A stretch of 64,000 nucleotides of DNA from JAFDZV01 sp035549015 (lineage in GTDB: Bacteria; Bacteroidota; Ignavibacteria; OLB7), in the NCBI GenBank assembly GCA_035549015.1, contig DASZRW010000059.1, forward strand, positions 9,325 through 73,324, read 5' to 3'. The translations under genes were made by a program, and so were the position numbers. The notes beneath the pieces are model-generated. The model searched no databases and had not been told where the DNA came from. It saw only the letters and a program-made list of their open reading frames with translations. Below, one piece after another: positions 9,807-17,746 of this stretch (the stretch's first letter is position 1; each line of letters begins with the position of its first letter).

Positions 9807-10178
9807 GTGTCGGAGCGCGGACTCTCGGGGAAATTGACGACGGTTCGGCGAACGTGGGAGGGAACGGAATGTCCGGTGGGCCGGGTGTTCCGCTGCGAAC
9901 TTATGGGAAATGTGCGCGTTGTACCAGAGTCCGGGAAGGGGACGGCGCCGCAAAGCCGTTGCACCCGGATGTGATCATATGCCATCCCGGCGATGCTACC
10001 AACCTTTCACAGAGAGGCGGCGGTTTTTTTGGCTGGTATTCCAGCCGGATAGCAGGGGCAGAAGTCCCCACGCGAGGCGATTGCGGCGGCGGCATTCATC
10101 CGGATTGCGCCGCCGGAGTCACGGAGATGGAGCGATGCGGGGAACACGGTCATCGATTCAATTGTCGATCCCATTGTG
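9807..10178. other. non-coding gap upstream of STAND gene 1
   Basis: This stretch of 372 bases separates the start of the first STAND gene from a small plus-strand gene. Short frames here look like shadows. The promoter-like repeat found before STAND copies 2 and 3 is not present. A T-rich run (10024-10031, tttttttt) was seen, but no clear hairpin precedes it. Confidence 0.5.
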
Positions 10179-10442
10179 ATGATTACTCCGTCTGAAGAAA
10201 TCGCCGGCAACGGGACGCCGCGCCCTGATCCGGCATCGACGCTCGGTGAACTCACCGCGCTCCGCGCATCGATGGCGCTGGCGATGAAGACGTTGATGGA
10301 GGTTGGCTACTCGGACTTCTTCAACACGCCGTCCCGTCTGAAGAAATCGGAGGATACGCTCTACCTCATGTATCTCGCCGTGCGTTCGCCGATCGCCGCC
10401 GATCTCTGGAACCACGACGGCAGCGTGCGCTGCATCTCGTGA
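10179..10442 (+). CDS. small hypothetical protein
   Basis: This is a possible 87-residue protein of unknown family. Its sequence is well-behaved: a charged, alpha-helical middle (TLGELTALRASMALAMKTLM) then SDFFNTPSRLKKSEDTLYLM. A competing minus-strand frame in the same place has a biased Arg/His-rich composition typical of a shadow. A GTG at 10176 directly before the ATG could also be the start. No good ribosome site is visible. It faces the end of the minus-strand peptide operon across a hairpin. Confidence 0.5.
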   Translation: MITPSEEIAGNGTPRPDPASTLGELTALRASMALAMKTLMEVGYSDFFNTPSRLKKSEDTLYLMYLAVRSPIAADLWNHDGSVRCIS

Positions 10443-10469
10443 CGCCGGTCACGGCGCCGGAACGTACGC

Positions 10470-10504
10470 GGGCCGGACAACCACTCGATGGCGGTGCCCG
10501 GCCC
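10470..10504. terminator. possible terminator of the peptide/protease operon
   Basis: A 7-bp GC stem GGGCCGG/CCGGCCC with a 21-base loop lies just past the stop of the 82-residue protein gene on the minus strand and just past the end of the small plus-strand gene. There is no T-run, so this is tentative. Confidence 0.35.
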
Positions 10505-10543
10505 TGCGTTGCTGCATGCGCCTCGCGTTGTGATGTGAAGCTT

Positions 10544-10792
10544 CTATTTGAAGTCGCTCGTGGCTCCGGCGTGAACGCACTTCACGCCGGGGAACTCATA
10601 GGTTTTGCCATCGCCATCGAACACCCCATTGATGTTGTAGAACTGGTCCACCGTTGGAAGGTCGCCGGAGTCGAATGTTCCGGCCGAGAAGACGCCGAAG
10701 GAACTGTACGTTCCGGTTCCCTTCACAAGCCTGCCCGATCCCTGGATCGGGTTGACGTAGACGTTCGAGTAATGGCCTTCGGGATTTGGCAT
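10544..10792 (-). CDS. 82-residue conserved small protein, copy 1
   Basis: This small soluble-looking protein has no recognised family. It is clearly paralogous to the 82-residue protein at 21978-22226. Both share NPxGHY near the start, an IQGSG...GTGTYS core, the FGVFSAG...GDLPTV segment, and the C-terminal VFDGDGKTYEFPGV...TSDFK. Each copy is the last gene before a STAND gene on the same strand. A ribosome site (CGGAG) precedes the ATG. It is the distal gene of the operon that begins with the S8 peptidase. The glycine- and aromatic-rich pattern suggests a small beta-fold. Its role is unknown. Confidence 0.8.
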   Translation of the reverse strand: MPNPEGHYSNVYVNPIQGSGRLVKGTGTYSSFGVFSAGTFDSGDLPTVDQFYNINGVFDGDGKTYEFPGVKCVHAGATSDFK

Positions 10793-10901
10793 GGGTTGAA
10801 TCTCCGTGGTTGGATTGGTTCGTGATCTGTTCTTCGATCGATGTTCCGAACGGCGTGCCGCGTGGGAGGACCCTTCGCGACACGGCGCATCGGTTCCGTT
10901 G

Positions 10902-11117
10902 CTACAGGCATTCCTTGATGCAGGTGAATGCGGCGGGGCCGGCGCAGAGAAGCCAGCACGCCGGATTCGGGCCGCACAGCACGCAGCCCAGGGCGGCGGC
11001 GCCGCATTTCAGGATGCAGCTCAGGTCCAGCATCGGTGCGATTTCCTCGCGCCGGTTCTGTGTGATGCGTGACGATCGGTCGATACTGTTGCCGGCAGAG
11101 AGCTTCGGAATCTTCAT
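10902..11117 (-). CDS. eight-cysteine peptide with leader-like N-terminus, peptide 1
   Basis: This 71-residue peptide resembles a bacteriocin or RiPP precursor. Residues 1-30 are polar and begin MKIPKLSAGNSI. The C-terminal 40 residues are hydrophobic with eight Cys spaced C-x3-C-x6-C-x2-C-x5-C-x3-C-x7-C-x3-C (for example LGCVLCGPNPACWLLCAGP). The neighbouring peptide at 11288-11521 has exactly the same spacing. A strong ribosome site AAGGAG lies before the ATG at 11117; an upstream in-frame start at 11198 would add 27 unlike residues and is rejected. The gene lies in the operon with the PatG-like proteins and S8 peptidase. Whether the Cys form disulfides, thioethers or bind metal cannot be told. 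No known family is claimed. Confidence 0.85.
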   Translation of the reverse strand: MKIPKLSAGNSIDRSSRITQNRREEIAPMLDLSCILKCGAAALGCVLCGPNPACWLLCAGPAAFTCIKECL

Positions 11118-11194
11118 GCGATACTCCTTCGTGGTATGAACGTTGATGGTGGGGGTCCGTTCTGCCGCTACGTGATCCGCCCGTTCAACGATCG

Positions 11195-11223
11195 CCACGC
11201 CCCGGCACGAGGCCGGGACGTGG
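11195..11223 (-). promoter_or_regulatory. strong hairpin between the two cysteine-peptide genes
   Basis: Arms CCACGCCCCGGC and GGCCGGGACGTGG pair over 12 positions with one mismatch and a small loop. It lies in the 170-base gap between peptide 2 and peptide 1. No T-run follows, so it could be an attenuator, an RNA-stabilising element or a processing site rather than a full terminator. Confidence 0.4.
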
Positions 11224-11287
11224 ATCGATCATTGCGAAGCGCACATGGGCGGTAACGTATCGGCGCTTCGAACCATGTCCGCGGTTG

Positions 11288-11521
11288 CTAGCTCAGGCAG
11301 CGGGTAATACAGCCGATGGCAGACGGACCCGCGCACGTTGCCCAGCAGCCCAGATTGGTGCCGCATGGCAGACACTTCAGCACGCCGATTCCGCAACCGA
11401 GAAGACATGTGATGTTGATCATTGCAGTGATGCTCTGTGCCTCACTGCGCGAGGTGGTACCGGCCTGTACACCGCTACCGTTGCGGACGCTGCGGTCCGC
11501 GGAAAACCGAGGCAACTTCAT
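11288..11521 (-). CDS. eight-cysteine peptide with leader-like N-terminus, peptide 2
   Basis: This 77-residue paralogue of peptide 1 starts MKLPRFSADRSV, which aligns with MKIPKLSAGNSI of peptide 1 and MNLPQLTAGGSL of the PatG-C-like protein encoded just upstream. The core has the same eight-Cys spacing as peptide 1 (KCLPCGTNLGCWATCAGPSA). The region between leader and core is longer and Ser/Thr/Gly-rich. AAGGAGT precedes the start at good spacing. It lies 46 bases after the PatG-C-like gene, so co-transcription is likely. It is probably an exported or modified peptide product of the locus, but that is inference. Confidence 0.85.
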   Translation of the reverse strand: MKLPRFSADRSVRNGSGVQAGTTSRSEAQSITAMINITCLLGCGIGVLKCLPCGTNLGCWATCAGPSAIGCITRCLS

Positions 11522-11567
11522 GGCCTACTCCTTGGGTTTGATTGAGTGTATGATGAGTGGGGGGGAT

Positions 11568-12581
11568 TTATCCGATGCCGTAGTATCTCTGGAATGGAGC
11601 GTTGATGAACGGGAACTGGCCGGTTACATCCACGCTGCAATACCACTGCTGCACAAGTCCGGTTTGCAGGCCGGTGAAGGAGAAGATCACGTCGAGCACC
11701 TTGTTCTTTCCCTGCACGGCGGAAGGGGCTGTGCGGATGCCGGTCAGTGAGTACGGCTCCTGTGTCGGGAGCTCCGATGTCGGCTGGCTCTGAGAAGGAT
11801 ATCGGAGGTTGTAGACCTGGGCATATGCCGATATGTATTGCAGCACGACATAGTTGATGGCGCGCTGCGGGTCCGTGTTGCCGGCATTGATCGCGAACCC
11901 GAACACCTGCGCGAAGATCGGCAGGACATTCTGCGGAGTGCCGTTCGTCAACTCGGTGATGGCACTCAGATAGCTCTGGCTGGAGGCGATGTATACCTCC
12001 TTCGCCGTCAGAACGGGAAGCCCGCCGCCGACGCGACCATCGTCCGGAAGAGCCGTGCCTTCGGTTCCGCGAACGATGCCCCAGATCAACGAGCCCACGT
12101 CCGAAAGCGTGGGATCGTACAGCAACGCCACCAGATTCTGCAGCTCGTAGTTCGATTGCGGGTGGATCACATATACATCCGTGTTCCCCTGCTGAAACAG
12201 CCACGTCATTTCACGAGCGATGTACAGATTGTCCGTCTGTTTCAGATACCGTGCCACCAACCAGTCGATGTTCCTGTCCTGATCGGACTCGTCCAGTGTT
12301 TGAAGGAACTCCTTCTCGAGGCTGAGTGATGGAAACCGAGCAGCGATGCCGCCTACCGAGAAGACGTTCACCGCCGGAGCTGCGGCCTGCGCGCCGCTGC
12401 CGGCCGTAGCGTTCGCTGCGGAGGTGCAGGAGCAGTACGGTGCGATCTCGGATTGCATCGCGTAGTGTGTGATCGCGGTCATGCCGAGGCCTGCCTGCCA
12501 CTCGCCTGCAAGGCCGCGCGCCGGTGTGCTGCCTGCAATCGTGCGAAGACTGCCTCCGGCCGTGAGTTGTGGTAGATTCAT
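11568..12581 (-). CDS. PatG C-terminal-domain-like protein with peptide-like leader
   Basis: This 337-residue protein resembles, from memory of the family, the C-terminal domain of the cyanobactin protease PatG. It has NVFSVGGIAARFPS at the domain start (about residue 72), REMTWLFQQGNTDVYVIHP in the middle, QRAINYVVLQYISAYAQVYN, and the terminal VLDVIFSF...CSVDVTGQFPF. The first residues MNLPQLTAGGSLRT match the leader of the two Cys peptides. A CSC motif sits at residues 50-52 in a Ser/Ala linker. The ATG at 12581 follows AGGAGAG and is clearly the start; a longer frame to 12995 is a shadow. It carries no protease domain; that is a separate gene, 14718-15578. In PatG the domain's role is not well understood, so no activity is assigned. 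Confidence 0.8.
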   Translation of the reverse strand: MNLPQLTAGGSLRTIAGSTPARGLAGEWQAGLGMTAITHYAMQSEIAPYCSCTSAANATAGSGAQAAAPAVNVFSVGGIAARFPSLSLEKEFLQTLDESDQDRNIDWLVARYLKQTDNLYIAREMTWLFQQGNTDVYVIHPQSNYELQNLVALLYDPTLSDVGSLIWGIVRGTEGTALPDDGRVGGGLPVLTAKEVYIASSQSYLSAITELTNGTPQNVLPIFAQVFGFAINAGNTDPQRAINYVVLQYISAYAQVYNLRYPSQSQPTSELPTQEPYSLTGIRTAPSAVQGKNKVLDVIFSFTGLQTGLVQQWYCSVDVTGQFPFINAPFQRYYGIG

Positions 12582-12726
12582 GATTCTCTCCTGTATCGAG
12601 CGTTGATGTCGAGTTACGTTGTCGCGGAACCTTGCTGGCTGCGCATCGCGGAAGCGCACGCGAAGGCGCGCCGGCCTCGGGGCCTTTCTCCTGAGCGCCT
12701 GCCGACGGGCATGAATGGCCCCAGCC

Positions 12727-13572
12727 CTATGCCTGCTTCTCGGATGGCACAGCCTGCTGCTGATTTGAATGGCGGTAGCGGCTTGGCGGCACGGATGATG
12801 TCTGCTTCGCGATCGCGTTCGCTGTGGGATCGGTGCTGATGAAGATCGGCTCCTGCGGAAGCGTGGAGATGTACCACTGGGGTTGTGACTTCTGGGAGCC
12901 GTTGCCCAGCCTGCCGTTGCTTGTGCCCGAGTAGTCGTAGGCGTGGTCGCCATAGCCCTCGTTCGCCCGCCAGTTGTGGCGCAGTCGCGCGACAACCGTT
13001 CCCTCGGCCGTTCGGATCGTGAAGTTGCCGGAGAAGTCGAAGTAGTTCAGGCGGCTGAGATCCTCCTGCCGTATGATGCCCTGCCAGATGCGGACATATC
13101 CCAGCGAACCCCTGAAGTAGTTGGTGATGGTTGCGCAACTGCGGGTCTCCTTCCATGCGCCAAGGAGGGCAGGCCCCACGATGAACGGCTTGGACGTCGC
13201 AAGCGGCTTCGTCTCTCCGGGAACCGCGGCATTCACATAGAGCGTTGCAGCTGCCCCGTCCATCGTGATCGCGACATAGTACCAGGTGCCTGGGGTGAAC
13301 GTCTCCGTGAACGTGAGCGTCGTTGGGCTGCCTCCATCCACCGTCAGCTCGAGGTTGCTGCCGTTGAGCCCGATGCGGAAGCTTCCGGCGCCGCTTTCGC
13401 CGTCGTCGGCAAACAGCGACTGCTTTCCTTCGAGACGTTCGGCATAGAACCAGATCTCCACCGTGATCCTGTCGATCGCTTCGGCTTCCGGAATCTCCAC
13501 GAGGCTCTTCTCGCCATCATAGCGGAGCACGGAAACTCCCAGCGGGGCATAGCGCGGAATTGTTATGGACAT
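12727..13572 (-). CDS. LamG/concanavalin-like lectin-fold protein
   Basis: This 281-residue protein has a LamG-like jelly-roll domain over about residues 20-190. Supporting segments are ITVEIWFYAERLEGKQSLFA, then FTPGTWYYVAITMDGAAATL and FRGSLGYVRIWQGIIRQEDL, a pattern seen in LamG and pentraxin-like domains. The C-terminal 70 residues are Ser/Gln/Pro-rich with no domain. There is no signal peptide, which is odd for a lectin fold and suggests cytoplasmic action or export by another route. The start is chosen at 13572 because GGGAGAG lies at good spacing; upstream in-frame ATGs overlap that site. It sits between the two PatG-C-like genes in the operon. The ligand is unknown. Confidence 0.8.
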   Translation of the reverse strand: MSITIPRYAPLGVSVLRYDGEKSLVEIPEAEAIDRITVEIWFYAERLEGKQSLFADDGESGAGSFRIGLNGSNLELTVDGGSPTTLTFTETFTPGTWYYVAITMDGAAATLYVNAAVPGETKPLATSKPFIVGPALLGAWKETRSCATITNYFRGSLGYVRIWQGIIRQEDLSRLNYFDFSGNFTIRTAEGTVVARLRHNWRANEGYGDHAYDYSGTSNGRLGNGSQKSQPQWYISTLPQEPIFISTDPTANAIAKQTSSVPPSRYRHSNQQQAVPSEKQA

Positions 13573-13623
13573 AGTCATCTCTCCCATGTATTGAGTTCGT
13601 TATGCACGTGATGGTGTTGGCTG

Positions 13624-14658
13624 TTATGGATGTGGGTAGTACCGGGCAAGCGGCCGTACCAGGAACGGGAACTGCCCGGTGACGTCCACCTTGCAGAACC
13701 AGTACACCGGCTCTCCCGTCTCGCGGTACTCGTAGTGGAAGATCACGTCCACGATCCTGCGTACGCCCTGTACGTTCGCGCCGTGCACGGAGACTTCCAC
13801 CAGCGAGCAGGAGCGGTAGGGATCGATCGGTATGGCGCCGTCTGCGGCCGAGGACTGAACCGAGACAACGCCCCGGAGCATGTTCACCGCCATCTGATAC
13901 AGATCCGGATAGCGCAGGATGATGTAGTTCAGTGCACGATGCTCGTCGGTCTCGCCGGCGTTGTCGCCCAGATCGAGGAACTGCTCGAAGATGTACTTGG
14001 CCGTGGTGGTGTCGGTTCCCGTGCGCTCGGCGATTGCGGCTACGAATGCCGTCTCGGTGAAGCTGTAGATGTGATTGGCAACCACCAGCGGAAGCTGCAG
14101 TCCTGCGCAATAGTCCACCGGCGCGATCGGTCCGCGCGGGCCGATGATCACATCGAAGCGGCGGTCAGAGGTGCTGATCGGTTCCAGCCCGGAAACCATG
14201 TCGTACAGTTCCACATAGGAGCGCGGCTTTACGATGTAGGCGTCCACACTGGCGCCGGAGTTGGAGCCGTCGATCTGCAATACCCAGCAGACCTCGCGGG
14301 CGATATAGAGATACTGCCCCTGGCTCAGAACCTCGTACGGAAGCTCACCGTTGGGGAGCCAGTTGCGGAGCGAGGAGACGGCGAAACCGAATTCCTTGGA
14401 GAGTCCCGGTGTTGGCTCCACCGTCCGGAGCGATCCGATGGCATAGATGAATCCCGGTGCGGCCGGTGCCGCCTCCGCTGCTGCGCCATTGTTGCCGCCG
14501 CAGGCACAATCGTGCGGAACGATCGTTACCACTGGCTGCGCGGACTGTGCGATGGTTGCAAGCGATGTGGATGCCGGCGCCGCATGCGAAGGGGCAAGCA
14601 CGGCCAGCGACTCCAACTGCGATGTTCCGGCCTCGTGCAGGACAGGTGTTTCTTCCAT
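13624..14658 (-). CDS. PatG C-terminal-domain-like protein
   Basis: This 344-residue paralogue of the protein at 11568-12581 has an Ala/Ser-rich N-terminal region of about 68 residues with a DCACGG motif at residues 50-55. The conserved domain then starts GFIYAIGSLRTVEP and continues with YIAREVCWVLQIDGSN, HRALNYIILRYPDLYQMAVN and a terminal IVDVIFHYEYRETGEP...CKVDVTGQFPF. These positions match the PatG C-terminal region as recalled. It lacks the peptide-like leader of its paralogue. AGAGGAT precedes the ATG. It begins 59 bases after the S8 peptidase stop, so protease and this domain, fused in PatG, are here split into adjacent genes. Confidence 0.8.
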   Translation of the reverse strand: MEETPVLHEAGTSQLESLAVLAPSHAAPASTSLATIAQSAQPVVTIVPHDCACGGNNGAAAEAAPAAPGFIYAIGSLRTVEPTPGLSKEFGFAVSSLRNWLPNGELPYEVLSQGQYLYIAREVCWVLQIDGSNSGASVDAYIVKPRSYVELYDMVSGLEPISTSDRRFDVIIGPRGPIAPVDYCAGLQLPLVVANHIYSFTETAFVAAIAERTGTDTTTAKYIFEQFLDLGDNAGETDEHRALNYIILRYPDLYQMAVNMLRGVVSVQSSAADGAIPIDPYRSCSLVEVSVHGANVQGVRRIVDVIFHYEYRETGEPVYWFCKVDVTGQFPFLVRPLARYYPHP

Positions 14659-14717
14659 GATGGTTATCCTCTCGGTCTAGGTGTATGTGTTGTTCCGCGC
14701 CGTGGGCGCAGGAGTGA

Positions 14718-15578
14718 TTACAGCGATTGCAGTGCCGCGAGGCTCGCGGCCGCGTTCAGCGTTGGCGGAACGATGCTGCGGCGGCGTATGCCGGGAATCA
14801 GCAGAGCCCGGCGTATCGTGGCGGCCGTTGCCGATGGCTTCACCGACCACAGAAGCGCCGCGGTTGCGGTTACGAAGGGAGCCGCCACGCTGGTGCCGCT
14901 CATCGTGGTGTACCCCTGTCCGGGAACCGTACTGAGCACGCCGGTGCCGGGTGCCGCAAGCCCGCGCCGTCCGATCCAGGCGCCGAGGTTGCTCTGGCGC
15001 AGGAGCGATCCGCCGGCGTCGCACGCCGCCACCGGCACCAGCCAGGGATGGTCGAACAGATCCGCCCGTCCGATTCGCCCGTGATTTCCCGCGGCAACAA
15101 CGATCAGCACGCCGCTGCTGCGGGCGCGGTTGAAGGCGGCTGTGAGTGTCGGACTCTCTTCGATGGCGGTGCTGTTGGCGCCGAGGCTGAGGTTGATGAT
15201 CGCGGCTCCTGCGTCGATCGTGTCGTGGAGCGCTTCGGCGAGATCGGTGGGACGGACGGCGGGACATTGGCGGGGATCGGGGGCTTCGCAGAAGATCGTT
15301 CGCACCAGCATCGTACAGCCGGGAGCGATCGCCGGGGCCTGCGATCCGCGTTGCGCGCCGATGATGCCCGCAACGAACGTTCCATGCATGCAGGCGAAAC
15401 TGCTCGGTGCCGTACAACCCGCCGGTGTGGCGGTTCCAACGGGCGATATCCTCGTCTCGCGCAGATCGGGATGTCCGGTGTCCACCGGGCCGTCGATGAT
15501 GCCTACCACGATCTCCGGTCGCCCCTCGGTGAGCGATGTCAACGAATCCAGTGCAATGATGCCGGGTAACGACGCCAT
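14718..15578 (-). CDS. S8 subtilisin-like peptidase, PatA/PatG-like
   Basis: This is a serine endopeptidase of the subtilase family. On the 286-residue reading from 15578, the catalytic triad is D29 (GIIDGPVDTGHPDL), H65 (CMHGTFVAGI) and S230 (MSGTSVAAPF), with the oxyanion Asn at about 165 (AAGNHG). The DGPVD context and the preceding LPGIIALDSLTSL resemble the cyanobactin maturation proteases. There is no signal peptide or prodomain, consistent with cytoplasmic processing of a peptide. A GTG at 15683 would extend it by 35 residues with no match. It is the first gene of the peptide operon. Cleavage of the leader of the Cys peptides is the natural hypothesis. The gene appears intact. Confidence 0.9.
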   Translation of the reverse strand: MASLPGIIALDSLTSLTEGRPEIVVGIIDGPVDTGHPDLRETRISPVGTATPAGCTAPSSFACMHGTFVAGIIGAQRGSQAPAIAPGCTMLVRTIFCEAPDPRQCPAVRPTDLAEALHDTIDAGAAIINLSLGANSTAIEESPTLTAAFNRARSSGVLIVVAAGNHGRIGRADLFDHPWLVPVAACDAGGSLLRQSNLGAWIGRRGLAAPGTGVLSTVPGQGYTTMSGTSVAAPFVTATAALLWSVKPSATAATIRRALLIPGIRRRSIVPPTLNAAASLAALQSL

Positions 15579-15899
15579 GATGTGTTCGCTTCCGTTTGCG
15601 CACGGCACGGCCATTGCGTGCAGCGCGCATGATTGAATGATGTTGATGTTCGGGGGTTGGGATGGTGCCGACGGGGAATGCACCTCTGCTCAGCGTTGCC
15701 GGCCGGGGAAGCCGCGTCCGTTGAACGGCTGCAAAGTTCGGACCGATGCACCCGGCACGCGTTACTGAATTCGTACGTAGCCGTATGCACTCTGCATTCC
15801 CTTTCAGCGCATGCCGGCCCGGTATGCATGGCCGGCCGGCCGCTCCGGGCAGGCGCGGCGGGGAGGCGTGGACGAGTCAAGCGATGGTGGTATCAGATA
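15579..15899. other. non-coding region upstream of the S8 peptidase operon
   Basis: These 321 bases lie between the peptidase start and the stop of the second TPR-HTH gene, both on the minus strand. This region should hold the promoter of the peptide/protease operon, but no convincing TAnnTTTG box with an upstream TTTG was found. No credible small gene is visible. Confidence 0.5.
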
Positions 15900-17609
15900 T
15901 TACGTAGGCCGGGCTCCGTGAAGGCCGGCGAGGAATGTGGTGAGGTTCATCCTCGGGCTCAGGCCAAGCTTCCTGCGGATGTTGTGGCGGTGCGTATGAA
16001 CGGTGCGCACCGATGTGAACAGGAGGTTCGCGATTTCCCTGGTGGAGAGGTTGATGCGGGTGAGCGAGCAGATGCGAAGCTCCGTTGGCGTCAGCGCCGG
16101 CCATTGCTGCGAGAGATGCTGCAGGAAATCCTGATGCGGCGTATCCAGCTGTCCCTCGAATGCAAGCCAGTCGCTTTCTCCCCCGGAGGCGTGGCGCAGC
16201 TCGGCGATCATCCTCTCCACGGAATCATCTCCGCTTCCTTCCTGATTCCCGGCCCGTGCCGCCCGTGTGGTGTGCTGCAGTTTCTGCAGGCGCCGCTCCA
16301 GCGTTTCAAGCAGCTCGTTCTTCTGAACCAGGCGCAGGGACATCGCAGCGATCTCGCTCTGCCGCGCGCGCGCCTCGGCCTCCAACGTCTCGGCGCGCAG
16401 ACGGTAGGCCTCCCGCTCGCGGTCCGAACGTTCCAGATCGAATCGTACCTGCAACTCCGCCAGAGCGCGTTGCTTCTCGACGCCGGCCAGCTCCTCGCGC
16501 AGCGCTCCATGGAGCCTGCAATGTTCCAGCGCGCGCTCGCTGCGCCCAAGCCGGTGATACAGCGCCGAGAGCGCGGCATGCGCTTCCGCCTGTTGCTGAA
16601 GCGCGCCGGTTGCTCGTGCCAGGCCCAGCACCTGATCGAAAATGAAGAGCGCGCGATCGTATTCTCCGATGCCGGCATGCAGCCGGCCAAGCGCCAGAAG
16701 AATGCGAACGCGCAGAGCGTCATCGGAGCCGTCGCGCAACGAGGCATAGGCGCGCATCGCCATCGCGAGCGCCGCGGCGGGTTCTCCCATCTGTTCGTGA
16801 ATCTCGCTTATCAGGATCATCACGGCGCAGGCGCTCTGCGCGTCGTTCAACATGTCGTAAATTGTCAGCGCACGTAGTGCATGGTCGATCGCGCGCCGAG
16901 GCTCGCCGCGCCAGAGGTCGATCTCCGCCATGCGCGTACGCGCCTCAATTTCCCCCAACCGATTCCCCGTCTCCCGACATAGAACGATGCTGCGTTCCAG
17001 CGCCTCGATTGCGCCCGGTGCGTCGTGTGTGCGCATGTGGAGCGCAGCCAGCGATGCAAGGATGCGTGCGGCCGCATGGCGATCGCCCTGCATCTCCTGC
17101 AGAGCAAGGCTTTCCAGGTAGCGCTCCATCGCCTGTGCGTAATCGCCGATCGATGCGTACAGGTCGCCCAGCGATTCGAGCGCGGCGGCGCGGGTCGCCG
17201 GGGCCTGGCTGCCGGCCTCCTCCAGCGCCGTGTGGTACCATCGATGGGCCTGCGTGCGATCGCCCGCGCCCGTGAACGCCTGCGCAGCGGCAAGGGCGCA
17301 GGAGGATGCGCTGTCGTGCCGTTGAAGCTCGGAGAATATTCCATGTGCCTCGCGGAGATCCTCCAGTGCCGCGGTATGCTGCTCCAGCCGTTGCAACGCG
17401 CAGCCGCGTAGATACAGCAGCATTGCGGAGGAGGCGATATTCCGCAGGCGTACGGAGATCGCGTACCCTTCGGATGCCAGGCCGGCTGCATACGATGGCT
17501 GCTCGCGGACGAGAGCCGGGAGCGATGCCAGGATCAACTCCAGCTTCCGCGCGGCATCGCTCGTCATCAGCAGGCGTTGCTCGATCTGCCCGGTATCCGT
17601 GGTTCCCAT
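15900..17609 (-). CDS. TPR protein with C-terminal LuxR-type HTH (module copy 2)
   Basis: This 569-residue paralogue of the TPR-HTH proteins at 4576 and 23769 begins MGTTDTGQIEQRLLMTSDAA, matching the N-terminus of copy 3 (MGTADQERIIEAIERRLLMA). For that reason 17609 is preferred over an upstream in-frame ATG at 17723. TPR units follow (AAALESLGDLYASIGDYAQA), then a coiled coil (VRFDLERSDREREAYRLRAE). The HTH at the C-terminus reads LTPTELRICSLTRINLSTRE and the protein ends in TTFLAGLHGARPT. No membrane segment is present. It diverges from the small gene at 17747 across 137 bases. Confidence 0.85.
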   Translation of the reverse strand: MGTTDTGQIEQRLLMTSDAARKLELILASLPALVREQPSYAAGLASEGYAISVRLRNIASSAMLLYLRGCALQRLEQHTAALEDLREAHGIFSELQRHDSASSCALAAAQAFTGAGDRTQAHRWYHTALEEAGSQAPATRAAALESLGDLYASIGDYAQAMERYLESLALQEMQGDRHAAARILASLAALHMRTHDAPGAIEALERSIVLCRETGNRLGEIEARTRMAEIDLWRGEPRRAIDHALRALTIYDMLNDAQSACAVMILISEIHEQMGEPAAALAMAMRAYASLRDGSDDALRVRILLALGRLHAGIGEYDRALFIFDQVLGLARATGALQQQAEAHAALSALYHRLGRSERALEHCRLHGALREELAGVEKQRALAELQVRFDLERSDREREAYRLRAETLEAEARARQSEIAAMSLRLVQKNELLETLERRLQKLQHTTRAARAGNQEGSGDDSVERMIAELRHASGGESDWLAFEGQLDTPHQDFLQHLSQQWPALTPTELRICSLTRINLSTREIANLLFTSVRTVHTHRHNIRRKLGLSPRMNLTTFLAGLHGARPT

Positions 17610-17746
17610 TTCGATCTGCATGGCGGAAATCGTTTCGGTTGCAGACTCCGGTACCGCGCGTGTTCGTGCCGATGGTCCGGACACGAGGCGCGGCGATGCC
17701 GGAGCCTGTTGATGTTCGTTCAACTCATTCCCAGGAGCGTTGCGCT

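Noticed and set aside
12582..12995. N-terminal extension of the PatG-C-like protein to 12995
   Set aside because: The extension is Arg/Ser-rich, overlaps the lectin gene, and a strong ribosome site marks the start at 12581.
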